A stretch of DNA of 64,000 bases from Streptomyces sp. YS415 (GTDB lineage: Bacteria > Actinomycetota > Actinomycetes > Streptomycetales > Streptomycetaceae), in contig NZ_JAMJFL010000011.1 of NCBI RefSeq assembly GCF_023544665.1, forward strand, positions 1 to 64,000. Reading direction: 5' to 3'. The notes beneath the pieces are model-generated. The model was not told the origin of the DNA. It did no database searches and saw nothing but the letters and a program-made list of their open reading frames with translations. Numbering within the stretch: the first letter of the stretch is position 1; the number at the start of each line of letters is the position of its first letter. A program made the position numbers and the translations under genes. Below are positions 44,262-52,542 of the stretch, in pieces.

Positions 44262-46228
44262 GGCTTCAGCACCGCCGCTCCGTAGCGCCCGAGGGTGAGG
44301 TCGTCCGTGACCGTCGTGCCCGTCAGGAGGTCGCGGTGGGTGCCGGGGACCTTCACCGTGACCGGCTCGCGGCCGTGGTTGAGCACGAACAGGACGTCGC
44401 CCCGGCGGACGGCCTCGACCTGCGCGGGCAGCCCGTCGAGCACGGGCCGGACGCCCGCCTCGGCGCCGATCCGCTCGAGCAGCTCGCGCAGGTCCGCCGG
44501 TTCGGGGAGCGTGGAGAGGTACCAGGCACGGCCGGTGCGCAGGACCGCGGGCAGGCCGTCGAGCTCACCGCCCTTGTACGCGGCCACGGTCAGGGCGTCG
44601 TCGCTCTTGTCGATCTCCTCCGACCACAGCGTGCCGCGGAACCCCTCGCACTCGACGCTCTCCCCCGCCTCCAGCGGCCACCACTCGTGCAGGGTGCGGA
44701 TGCCGAACAGCTCGCGCAGCCGGGCGTCCATGCCTCCGGGGCGCACCCGGTCGTCCTCGTCGGCGACGCCGGTGAGGAAGCCGGAGACGAGGGTGCCGCC
44801 CTGGCGGACGTAGGCGAGGAGGTTGTCGATCGCGGTGTCGGTGAGGGCGTACAGCTGGGGCACGACGACGAGCCGGTACCGGGTCAGGTCGTGCTCGGGG
44901 TGGGCGAAGTCGGTGGTGAGATGGGCCTCCCAGAGGGCGCGGTGCCAGGCGGTGAGGATCCGGGCGTGGTCGACCTCGGTGGAGAGCCGGCCCTCGTGGG
45001 CGCCGGCCCACCAGGAGTGCCAGTCGTGGAGGACGGCGATGTCGTGGTCGCTGTGACTGCCGCTCACCTCACCGGCGATCCGGGCGAGGTCGGCGCCGAG
45101 CCCCTTGATCTCCTGGTACGTCCGCCCATGCTCGCCCGCGTGGCCGACCATGCCGGAGTGGAACTTCTCGGCGCCCTGCCGGGACTGGCGCCACTGGAAG
45201 TAGCAGACGGCGTCCGCGCCCCGGGCGACGGCCTGGAGGGACCAGAGGCGGTTGAGGCCGCGCGGCTTGGGGTGGTTCACGCCTCGCCAGTTCACGGGGC
45301 CGGCCGCCTGCTCCATGAGCATCCAGGGTCCGCGGGCCTGGGAGCGCGTCATGTCCTGGACCAGAGCCCCGTGCTGGGCGCCGAAGGGGTCGCGGGGGTC
45401 GGGGTAGAGGTCGACGGAGACGACGTCCTCCTCCTCGGCCCAGCGCCAGGCGTCCTGCCCGGCCCACAGCGGCATGAAGTTGGTGGTGACCGGGAGGTGG
45501 GGGGTGTACCGGCGGACGATGTCCCGCTCGGCGAGAAAGCACTCCAGGAGCATGTCGGAGGTGAACCGCTTGAAGTCCAGCACCTGGCCGGGGTTCTTCA
45601 GGTAGTGGGCGTGACGCGGGGTGTGGATCTCCTCCCAGTCGCCGTAGCCCTGGCTCCAGAAGGCGGTTCCCCAGGCGGTGTTGAGGGCGTCGAGGCTGCC
45701 GTACTTGCGCCTGAGCCAGCCGCGGAAGCGGGCGGCGGCCGCCTCGCTCCAGTCGTAGGTGCAGTACTCGTTGTTGATGTGCCACATGGTGAGGGCCGGG
45801 TGAGTGGCGTAGCGGGCGGCCAGGTCCTCGGTGATGGCGGCGGCGTGCCGGCGGTAGGTGGCGCTGGAGTGCGAGAAGTGCTGGCGGCCGCCCCACCATT
45901 CGGTGCGGCCGTCCTCGTCGACGGGGAGGGTGTCGGGGTGCAGGCGGCCGAGCCAGGGCGGGGGCGAGGCGGTGGGGGTGGCGAGGACGACGCCGATGCC
46001 GTTCGCGTGCAGCAGGTCCATCAGGCGGTCGAGCCAGCCGAACTGCCGCTCTCCCGGCCGGGGTTCGAGCTTCGACCAGGAGAAGACGCCAAGGGTGACG
46101 GAGTTGACGCCGGCGTCGCGCATCAGCCGGATGTCGTCCGGCCAGGTCTCCTCGGGCCACTGTTCGGGGTTGTAGTCGCCGCCGAAGAGGATGCGGCCCC
46201 GGGTGACGTCGGCGAGGGCCGGCTTCAC
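44258..46228 (-). CDS. GH42 beta-galactosidase
   Basis: A 656-residue cytoplasmic enzyme with the GH42 layout of a TIM barrel, trimerisation domain and C-terminal beta domain. It begins GRILFGGDYNPEQWP, the acid/base is E154 in WHINNEYCTYDW, and the nucleophile is E306 in PWMLMEQAAGPVNW. In this locus it should remove beta-galactose from galactosylated side chains; GH42 members can also act on alpha-L-arabinopyranosides. The start is the GTG that overlaps the GH74 stop (GTGA); a longer frame to 46327 lies inside GH74 and is not used. It is coupled on both sides, upstream to GH74 and downstream to GH95. Confidence 0.92.
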   Translation of the reverse strand: MKPALADVTRGRILFGGDYNPEQWPEETWPDDIRLMRDAGVNSVTLGVFSWSKLEPRPGERQFGWLDRLMDLLHANGIGVVLATPTASPPPWLGRLHPDTLPVDEDGRTEWWGGRQHFSHSSATYRRHAAAITEDLAARYATHPALTMWHINNEYCTYDWSEAAAARFRGWLRRKYGSLDALNTAWGTAFWSQGYGDWEEIHTPRHAHYLKNPGQVLDFKRFTSDMLLECFLAERDIVRRYTPHLPVTTNFMPLWAGQDAWRWAEEEDVVSVDLYPDPRDPFGAQHGALVQDMTRSQARGPWMLMEQAAGPVNWRGVNHPKPRGLNRLWSLQAVARGADAVCYFQWRQSRQGAEKFHSGMVGHAGEHGRTYQEIKGLGADLARIAGEVSGSHSDHDIAVLHDWHSWWAGAHEGRLSTEVDHARILTAWHRALWEAHLTTDFAHPEHDLTRYRLVVVPQLYALTDTAIDNLLAYVRQGGTLVSGFLTGVADEDDRVRPGGMDARLRELFGIRTLHEWWPLEAGESVECEGFRGTLWSEEIDKSDDALTVAAYKGGELDGLPAVLRTGRAWYLSTLPEPADLRELLERIGAEAGVRPVLDGLPAQVEAVRRGDVLFVLNHGREPVTVKVPGTHRDLLTGTTVTDDLTLGRYGAAVLKP

Positions 46229-48411
46229 GCGGGCTCCCCGTACTGGATGCCCCGGCCGTTGGTGGCCAGGTAGACCCGGCCGTACACGCGCGGGTCGCCG
46301 GTGATGGTCTCGCCGATCCAGCCCCACTGGTGCCGGTCGTCATTGATGCGGACCCAGCTCCGGCCGGCGTCGTCGGAGCGGTGGACGGCGGTGATCGCCT
46401 CCGTGGAGCCGACCTGGTAGATGGCCGGGTAGTCGGCGCCGTCGGCGGCCTTGCCGAAGCCGAGGGCGTACGAGGCCCAGCAGCTGTCGATCTTGGTGAA
46501 GCTCGCGCCGCCGTCGGTGGACCGGTACAGCCCGTTCCACTTGGCGCTCAGCCACAGGTCGCCGGATCGGCCCGGCGCCGCGACGACCTTGAACTGGCTG
46601 TCGCCGGAGGGCAGCCCGGTCGCACGCGCGGTGAACGTGCGGCCACTGTCAGTGCTGGCCAGTAGCGTTCCCGTATCGGTGTCGTACGCGTAGAAGAGCG
46701 TCGGGTCGGCCGGGTCGGCGACCGGCGTGGCGCCCTTCGGGAAGGAGGGGATCTCGGTCCAGGTGGAGCCGTTGTCCGCGGAGCGATAGGCGGGGTGCCT
46801 GGTGCCGTCCCAGTGCACGAAGACCCAGAGCAGGGCGGTGCCGTCGGCGTTGGTCGCGATCGGCCCCGGTGCGTTTTTGGCGAGGTCGGGCGCGCCCGCG
46901 AAGGGCGCCCAGGTCCGTCCGCCGTCGTCGGAGTACGCGCCGTTGCCGTGGTCGCCCCAGCCGGTGCGCACGACGTACGCCGGCTTCCGCGCGGCCTGCG
47001 CGAGTCCCGTCGCCGACCCGAACACGGGGTTCGTGGCCATGCCGCGCGAGGGGGACGCGGTGAGCGTGTCGTGGTACATCACGCCGATGTCCCTGGACCC
47101 GCTGAGCAGGTGCGCCTCCCCGACCGGGGGCGACACCAGCTGCACCACCGAGGCCTCCTCCAGGCCGCGGATCTGCGGGGCCCAGTGCTTCAGGTCCCGG
47201 GTGCCGTAGAGGGTGGCGCCGGTGCCGAAGACGAGGTGCCGGGAGTCGTAGGGGTCGAGGGCGAGCGCCTGGATCCACCAGCCGAACTTGGGGGCGTCTG
47301 CGCCCCACTTCAGATAGGGGGTCTCCGACACGTCGAGAACAGCGGAGTCCTTGAGGGACGTCCAGGTGCGTCCGCCGTCGGTGCTGCGGAAGACGGTGTC
47401 GACGGCGGCCCAGCGGTTGTTGGTGGAGACGACGACGGTGCCGGGCCGCCGGGCGTCGACGGCGACACCGCCGTAGCCGAAGGTGTCGTCACCGCCGGGT
47501 GCCACCGGCGTGACCTCGGTCCACCTGCCGTCCAGGGTGCACAGCCGGTGCACGCTGCCGCCGGACTGCCCGTTGGGCCCGGGCGCGTCGGCGTACGTCA
47601 GATACAGGTGCCGGCCGGTCCGGTCGTAGGCGGCGCGGATCGGGACCTTGGCGGCGGTGCCGGAGGGCCGGCCGGGGACGGCTTCCCAGGTGGTGCCGTC
47701 GACGGTGCGGTAGAGGTTGGCGGCGGTGCCGTCGGCGTCGCCCCAGCCGGCGTAGACGGCGCGGCCGGCGGCGACCAGCAGGGTGACGCCCTGCCCGGAG
47801 GCACTGGGCGCGGGCGGGAAGCCGTCGGCGGGGGCCCAGGTGGCGCCCCGGTCGGCAGACTTCAGCAAGCCGTCGTGCCGGGTGCCGAGCCACAGGGTGT
47901 CGCTGTTCCGGGGGTCGACGAGCAGCCGCTCACCGGTGCCCCGTCCGTCCTCGTTGGCCCCGAGCTTCACGCCGAGGTCGGTACGGCTCCAGGTGGCGCC
48001 CCGGTCGTCGGAGCGCAGGACGGCGCCGTTGGAGGCCCAGGACTGGGCGTAGGTGCCGACAGCGAGGTAGAGCCGGGCGGGGTGGGCCGGATCGACGGCC
48101 ATGGCCTCGACCCCGAGCAGGTTCCAGTCGTCCCAGCCGAGGTGGTCCAGGAGCGGGGTCCAGCGGGCGGTGCGGTCCTCCCAGCGGTAGGCGCCGCCGA
48201 TGTCGGTGCGGGCGTAGGCGAGGCCGCGCACGGAGGGGTGGAAGAGCACGCCGGTGATGAAGCCGGTGCCGCCGATCACGGCGTTGCGCCAGCGGTAGGC
48301 GGGGGCGGCGGGGACGGCCTGCGCGCTTGCCTGGAGCGCGGGGACAGCGGTGAGCGCGGCGGCCGCAGTCCCGGCAAGAACGGCTCGCCGACTCAGGTTG
48401 GGCGTGAGCAT
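46225..48411 (-). CDS. Secreted GH74 endo-xyloglucanase
   Basis: A 728-residue exported enzyme. A twin-arginine signal (NLSRRAVLAGTAAAALTAVP) ends near residue 33. The mature part is two seven-bladed propellers with BNR-type repeats (RSDDRGATWS, KSADRGATWA, RSTDGGRTWT, STDSGRTFTA). The catalytic aspartates are expected at D70 in ARTDIGGAYRW and in the SGSRDIGVMY segment near residue 440. GH74 enzymes are nearly all xyloglucan-specific, which is the main reason for naming the locus. No carbohydrate-binding module is attached. GAGGTATGTC precedes the ATG. The 124-base gap after the second permease gene holds a dispersed repeat. Export through Tat suggests folding in the cytoplasm. Confidence 0.94.
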   Translation of the reverse strand: MLTPNLSRRAVLAGTAAAALTAVPALQASAQAVPAAPAYRWRNAVIGGTGFITGVLFHPSVRGLAYARTDIGGAYRWEDRTARWTPLLDHLGWDDWNLLGVEAMAVDPAHPARLYLAVGTYAQSWASNGAVLRSDDRGATWSRTDLGVKLGANEDGRGTGERLLVDPRNSDTLWLGTRHDGLLKSADRGATWAPADGFPPAPSASGQGVTLLVAAGRAVYAGWGDADGTAANLYRTVDGTTWEAVPGRPSGTAAKVPIRAAYDRTGRHLYLTYADAPGPNGQSGGSVHRLCTLDGRWTEVTPVAPGGDDTFGYGGVAVDARRPGTVVVSTNNRWAAVDTVFRSTDGGRTWTSLKDSAVLDVSETPYLKWGADAPKFGWWIQALALDPYDSRHLVFGTGATLYGTRDLKHWAPQIRGLEEASVVQLVSPPVGEAHLLSGSRDIGVMYHDTLTASPSRGMATNPVFGSATGLAQAARKPAYVVRTGWGDHGNGAYSDDGGRTWAPFAGAPDLAKNAPGPIATNADGTALLWVFVHWDGTRHPAYRSADNGSTWTEIPSFPKGATPVADPADPTLFYAYDTDTGTLLASTDSGRTFTARATGLPSGDSQFKVVAAPGRSGDLWLSAKWNGLYRSTDGGASFTKIDSCWASYALGFGKAADGADYPAIYQVGSTEAITAVHRSDDAGRSWVRINDDRHQWGWIGETITGDPRVYGRVYLATNGRGIQYGEPA

Positions 48412-48452
48412 GACATACCTCGCTTGTTGGGAGGGGCGGGATTGCCTGCCTC

Positions 48453-48484
48453 GGGGGTGCGGGGAACTGCGCGACCGGCCACGA
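48453..48484 (-). repeat. Dispersed Streptomyces intergenic repeat, copy 2
   Basis: GGGGTGCGGGGAACTGCGCG followed by ACCGGCCACGAC, the reverse complement of copy 1 (28525-28557) with small differences. It lies inside the operon, between the second permease and GH74 genes. Confidence 0.75.
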
Positions 48485-48535
48485 CGAAACCGCAGCCGCC
48501 GCGCAGCGGGGGTCCCCCGCCGACCAGGCGCCGTG

Positions 48536-49465
48536 TCAGCCCTTGACCGCGCCCGTCAGCATCCCCTTCCTGAAGTGCCGCTGGACGAACGGCGAGAGGA
48601 CGGCCACCGGGAGCAGCGCCATCACCATGACCGCCATCTGCACGGCCAGCCCGGACAGTTGCCCCGTCTTGATGGCCTGTCCCAGCCCCACCGGTGCCTC
48701 CTGCTTCTGCACCAGCTGGATCATCACGTTCTGCAGCGGCATCATGTTCTGGTCGTTCAGGTACAGCGACGCGTTGAACCAGGCACTCCAGTACCCGACC
48801 GCGTAGAACAGGGTGATCACGGCGACGACGGCCCGGGACAGCGGCAGGACGATCTGCCACAGGATCCGGAAGTCCCCCGCCCCGTCGATCCGGGCGCTGT
48901 CGGTCAGCTCCTGCGAGATGCCCATGAAGAACCCGCGCAGCACCAGGATGTTGAAGACGCTGAGCGCGCTGGGCAGGATCAGCGCGAGATAGCTGTCGGT
49001 CAGGCCGAGCGTCTGCACCAGCAGATAGGTGGGGATGAGCCCGGCGCTGAAGAACATCGTCGCCAGCAGGGTCATCAGGATCCACCGGTGCCCGAGCGAT
49101 CCGGTGCGGGAGAGGCCGTAGGCGCACAGCACGGACACCGTCATGGAGAACGCCGTGCCGACGAGCGTGACCAGCACGCTGATGATCGCCGCCCGGGTCA
49201 CCTGCCCGCCGCTCAGCAGCTCCTGGTAGGCGACGAAGGTGATGTCCTTGGGGATCATCACCAGGCCGCCGGCCTCGTCGATGGTCTGACGCGTGGACAG
49301 GCTGGTGACGACGACGATCCACAGCGGGAACAGGATCGCGAGGCAGGCGATGCCCAGCACGAGACCCTTGCTCGCCAGACCGGCCCTGGTCGGCTGTTCC
49401 TCCCAGACCGGCCGCGGCGGAGCGGCCCAGCGGTTCCGTACCGGCTTGTCGAGGACCGTGGTCAC
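48536..49465 (-). CDS. ABC sugar permease 2 (CUT1, LplC/YtcP-like)
   Basis: A 309-residue inner-membrane permease with six predicted helices. The EAA loop that contacts the ATPase is seen as ELTDSARIDGAGDFRILWQI. The protein ends FVQRHFRKGMLTGAVKG, the standard end of CUT1 permeases of this branch. It starts with GTG overlapping the stop of permease 1 (GTGA). With permease 1 and the lipoprotein it should import xyloglucan oligosaccharides. No ATP-binding subunit lies in the locus, so a shared ATPase such as MsiK is needed, as is normal for Streptomyces sugar importers. Confidence 0.93.
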   Translation of the reverse strand: MTTVLDKPVRNRWAAPPRPVWEEQPTRAGLASKGLVLGIACLAILFPLWIVVVTSLSTRQTIDEAGGLVMIPKDITFVAYQELLSGGQVTRAAIISVLVTLVGTAFSMTVSVLCAYGLSRTGSLGHRWILMTLLATMFFSAGLIPTYLLVQTLGLTDSYLALILPSALSVFNILVLRGFFMGISQELTDSARIDGAGDFRILWQIVLPLSRAVVAVITLFYAVGYWSAWFNASLYLNDQNMMPLQNVMIQLVQKQEAPVGLGQAIKTGQLSGLAVQMAVMVMALLPVAVLSPFVQRHFRKGMLTGAVKG

Positions 49466-50496
49466 TTCTTGTACACCCCCTGCTCGCCCATCAGATGGGC
49501 CACCTTGTTCGCGGCCAGGACGAGTCCGATGCTGATGACGCCCTTGACGAGGCCCGCGGCGGCCGCGTAGCCGAAGTCCTGGTTGCGGACGCCGTTCCAC
49601 CACACGAAGGTGTCGAGGACCTCCGCCGCGCCCGGTCCCACGGCGTCGCGCTGGAGCAGGATCTGCTCGAAGCCGACGGTCAGCGCGTCACCGACGCGCA
49701 GCACGAGCAGCAGCGCGATCACCGGTCGCAGCGCGGGCAGCGTGACGTGCCACATCCGGCGCCAGCGGTTGGCGCCGTCCATCGCGGCGGCCTCGTAGAG
49801 GTCGGGGCTGACCGCGGCCAGCGCGGCGAGGAAGACGATGATCCCCCAGCCGGCGTCCTTCCACACGGCCTGCGCGGTGACCAGGAACTTGAAGGTGTTC
49901 GGGTCGGTCATGACGTCGAGCCCGTCGTACCCGTGGTCGCGCAGCAGCTGCGAGAGCAGCCCCGCCCCGCCCAGCAGCTGCTGGAAGACCGCGATCACCA
50001 GCACCCACGAGAAGAAGTGCGGCAGGTACAGGACGGCCTGCGCGATCGCCCGCACCCGGGGCCTGACCACGCTGTTGATGAGCAGCGCGAGCAGGACCGG
50101 GAGGGGGAAGAACAGCAGGAGCTGGAGGAAGAACAGCACCAGCGTGTTGCGCACCGCCTGCCAGAAGGCGGAGTCCTCGAAGATCCGCTGGAAGTTCTCC
50201 AGGCCCACCCAGGGGCTGTTCAGGATGGACACGACGCCGTTGTCGCTGATGTAGGGGTCGTAGTCCTGGAAGGCGACCACGTTGCCGAGGATCGGCACGT
50301 AGTTGAAGAGCAGGATCAGGACGACGGCCGGCAGGGTCATCAGGAGCAGGGCGCGGTCGCGTCGGAACCTGTGCCGCAGGCTCGGTTTCGGTGCGGGCGG
50401 TCGCCCGCCCGGCCCGGTGGCGCCGTCCGGTGTCACCGGGGACTTCGCCGTCGTGTCGGCCTCGGCCCTGCTCCGAGGCACCGTGCTGTGGGACAC
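49462..50496 (-). CDS. ABC sugar permease 1 (CUT1, LplB-like)
   Basis: A 344-residue inner-membrane permease. About 45 cytoplasmic, Pro/Arg-rich residues precede the first helix (LLLMTLPAVVLILLFNYVPI). The EAA loop is LYEAAAMDGANRWRRMWHVTLP. The sequence FQDYDPYISDNGVVSILNSP after the first helix is typical of LplB-type permeases that handle larger oligosaccharides. It starts with GTG behind AAGGAGAA, 27 bases after the lipoprotein gene, and overlaps permease 2 by four bases. Confidence 0.93.
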   Translation of the reverse strand: MSHSTVPRSRAEADTTAKSPVTPDGATGPGGRPPAPKPSLRHRFRRDRALLLMTLPAVVLILLFNYVPILGNVVAFQDYDPYISDNGVVSILNSPWVGLENFQRIFEDSAFWQAVRNTLVLFFLQLLLFFPLPVLLALLINSVVRPRVRAIAQAVLYLPHFFSWVLVIAVFQQLLGGAGLLSQLLRDHGYDGLDVMTDPNTFKFLVTAQAVWKDAGWGIIVFLAALAAVSPDLYEAAAMDGANRWRRMWHVTLPALRPVIALLLVLRVGDALTVGFEQILLQRDAVGPGAAEVLDTFVWWNGVRNQDFGYAAAAGLVKGVISIGLVLAANKVAHLMGEQGVYKK

Positions 50497-50523
50497 GGCC
50501 GTTCTCCTTGCCTCGGTGCCCGG

Positions 50524-52218
50524 TCAGTTGGCCGCGGAGCCGTTCTCGTCGAGGACCTGCATGTACCAGTCGCGCAGCTTGTCGCCGCCCTTGCTCTTCC
50601 AGTCGGAGACCCACTGCTGCATGTCGCTGATCTTCTTGCGGCCCCGGACGACGTCGTCCTCCATCTGCTCCATGTCGTTGGCGAGGTTGGTGTAGCGGCC
50701 GGGCTCGGTGATCTGCATGCCGTAGAAGGAGGACTTCTTGGTGAAGGCGCCCATCCGCTGCTGCCATTCGACCTGGCCCTTGGCGACCTCCGGGAAGTCG
50801 GGGTGGGCGAGGGTCGGGGCGGGGCTCGCGACCATCACGTAGGCGTTCATCACGTCGATGTTGCCCTGGTCGGTCTTGGTGGGGACGCCGTCCTCCACGG
50901 AGTAGTGGGTGCCCTCCACGCCGTAGTTGGTCATCATGTACTCCTTGGTGCCGTACGGCGCCGCGGTGACGTTCGCGACGGCCAGCACGTCGCGGATGAC
51001 CGACTCGGACGCCTTCTTGTTGACGAAGGCGAAGATGCCGGCGGGCTGTTCGGCCCAGAGCGTGGGGTCGCCGCCGTCGTGGCCCCACACGTCCATGCCC
51101 CAGACCTTGAACTCCGGGTTCTGCGTGGCCTGTTCGGCGGTGCGGCTCCACCACTGCGAGATGTTGTTGGCGTAGATCAGAAACTCGCCCGCGGCGAACT
51201 TGGGGCCCGGGTCGGTGGCCTGGCTCTTGCCGAGCTCGGCGTCCGGGTGGACGACGCCCGCGGCGAAGAGCTTGCGGGACCACTCCAGCGCCTCGAGGTA
51301 CTCCTCGGTCTCGATGCGGTAGATCATCTTGCCGTCGACCAGGTTCCAGCCGAGCGGCTTCTCGCTGCCGGAGAGCACGCCGAAGGCCTGGAAGGCCGTC
51401 CACTTCATGTCCATGCACGCCCAGCGCTTGGCCTTGGCGTTGGTGATGTCCTTGGCCAGGGCCAGGAACTCGTCGCAGGAGCGCGGGACTTCGTAGCCCT
51501 CCTTGTCGAAGACGTCCTGGCGGTACAGCGGCACGATGCCGGTGACGTACGGCGCCGGCTGCGGCAGCCCGCGCAGCTTGCCGCCGAAGATGGAGCGCTG
51601 CCAGGCGTCCGTCGGGATGGCGGCGAGGTTCGGGTACTCCTTGACCGCGTCACCGGAGAGATAGGGGCCGAGGTCGGCGAACTTGCTGATGATGGCGCTG
51701 GGTATCTTGCCGTTCATGTTCCAGCCCGGGACCACCACCACGTCCGGGACGTCGCTGGAGGCCAGGACCGCGCCGAGCTTCTGCTCGTAGGTGTTGCCGT
51801 CCTGGTTCTGCCACCGGACGTCGACGCCGATCAGGTCGTTCATCGCCTTGTAGTAGGCGTTGTCGCTCTTGGGCGGCGAGCCCCAGAACGGCGACATGAC
51901 GGTGACCCGGCCGCCCTTGCCGAGCTTCTCGGGCACCGAGGTCTTCAGCTCGGCGAGCTCCAGCTTGCTGGTGAACCCGGCCGCGGAGCCGTTCTTGGCG
52001 GGGATGTCCGGCGCGACGACATTGCTCGCCACGTAGGCCGGCAGGAGCTTCTTGGCGTCCTTGCCCGAGGTGGTGCCTTCGCGCGAGCCGCTGTCCGAAT
52101 CGCCGCACGCGGCAAGCAGCGGCATTCCTCCCGCCACCGCTGCGGCGGCGACCGCCGAGGAGGCGAGGAAGCTTCTCCGGCTGGTCGCGGAAGAGGCGGA
52201 GGAGGCGTTCGGCGTCAT
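50524..52218 (-). CDS. LplA-type solute-binding lipoprotein
   Basis: A 564-residue substrate-binding lipoprotein. The signal combines a twin-arginine pair (SRRSFLASSAVAAAAVAGG) with a lipobox ending LLAAC. The mature protein is a large type II binding protein (MSPFWGSPPKSDNAYYKAMN, then NAYVMVASPAPTLAHPDFPEV). This LplA-like group is about 100 residues larger than ordinary CUT1 binding proteins and usually handles oligosaccharides. It is the first gene of the seven-gene leftward operon; operator 3 lies about 115 bases upstream of its ATG. Binding of xyloglucan heptasaccharide-type ligands is inferred from the enzymes encoded downstream. Confidence 0.92.
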   Translation of the reverse strand: MTPNASSASSATSRRSFLASSAVAAAAVAGGMPLLAACGDSDSGSREGTTSGKDAKKLLPAYVASNVVAPDIPAKNGSAAGFTSKLELAELKTSVPEKLGKGGRVTVMSPFWGSPPKSDNAYYKAMNDLIGVDVRWQNQDGNTYEQKLGAVLASSDVPDVVVVPGWNMNGKIPSAIISKFADLGPYLSGDAVKEYPNLAAIPTDAWQRSIFGGKLRGLPQPAPYVTGIVPLYRQDVFDKEGYEVPRSCDEFLALAKDITNAKAKRWACMDMKWTAFQAFGVLSGSEKPLGWNLVDGKMIYRIETEEYLEALEWSRKLFAAGVVHPDAELGKSQATDPGPKFAAGEFLIYANNISQWWSRTAEQATQNPEFKVWGMDVWGHDGGDPTLWAEQPAGIFAFVNKKASESVIRDVLAVANVTAAPYGTKEYMMTNYGVEGTHYSVEDGVPTKTDQGNIDVMNAYVMVASPAPTLAHPDFPEVAKGQVEWQQRMGAFTKKSSFYGMQITEPGRYTNLANDMEQMEDDVVRGRKKISDMQQWVSDWKSKGGDKLRDWYMQVLDENGSAAN

Positions 52219-52332
52219 TGCGTCAACCCTTCATGGCGCACCTGGACACCCGGCGGTGGGCCGTCGGCTGCGGTGTCGTAAGTGGAACTGGCTGAGCGGA
52301 AGCAGTCCTCCGACCAATGTCTGCGTGCTGCG

Positions 52333-52346
52333 TCGAAGCGCTTCGA
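52333..52346. promoter_or_regulatory. Operator 3 (for the leftward operon)
   Basis: TCGAAGCGCTTCGA is a perfect 14-base palindrome identical to the centre of operator 1. It is placed upstream of the solute-binding protein gene. Confidence 0.8.
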
Positions 52347-52463
52347 TGTTGCTGTGAGGTTAAGTGAACACCCAGGGGCGCACAAGGGCCGCTCCCAAGA
52401 TTCCTCCGCCGCAGGCGACCCGACCATTTCTCATGTGCGGCCTGAATGGGAGCTGCTGATCCC

Positions 52464-52486
52464 TTGACACCCACCCACCTGTCGAA
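52464..52486 (+). promoter_or_regulatory. Candidate promoter -35 and half-operator of the GH3 gene
   Basis: TTGACA (52464-52469) is followed by CCCACCCACC and the half-site TGTCGAA (52480-52486). A clear -10 was not found at the right spacing (TCAGCA at best). The segment GGACACCCACCCCC before the regulator gene (from 38049) is similar, which suggests related promoters. Operator 4 would overlap the -10/+1 region. Confidence 0.5.
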
Positions 52487-52492
52487 TCAGCA

Positions 52493-52506
52493 TCGAAGCG
52501 CTTCGA
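52493..52506. promoter_or_regulatory. Operator 4 (for the GH3 gene)
   Basis: TCGAAGCGCTTCGA, identical to operator 3, ends 36 bases before the GH3 GTG start and about 24 bases downstream of the TTGACA hexamer, where a bound repressor would block transcription. Confidence 0.8.
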
Positions 52507-52542
52507 AAGAGCCGCGTCGATCCATCCCAAGGGGATCCCCAA

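Larger units (their letters stand above)
52219..52542. other. Divergent control region of the xyloglucan operon and GH3 gene
   Basis: This 324-base spacer contains no gene. It holds two operators (52333-52346 and 52493-52506), a half-site, a TTGACA hexamer at 52464-52469 reading towards GH3, and AT-richer sequence near 52350-52370 on the side of the leftward promoter. Both transcripts can be repressed from here at once. Confidence 0.8.
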
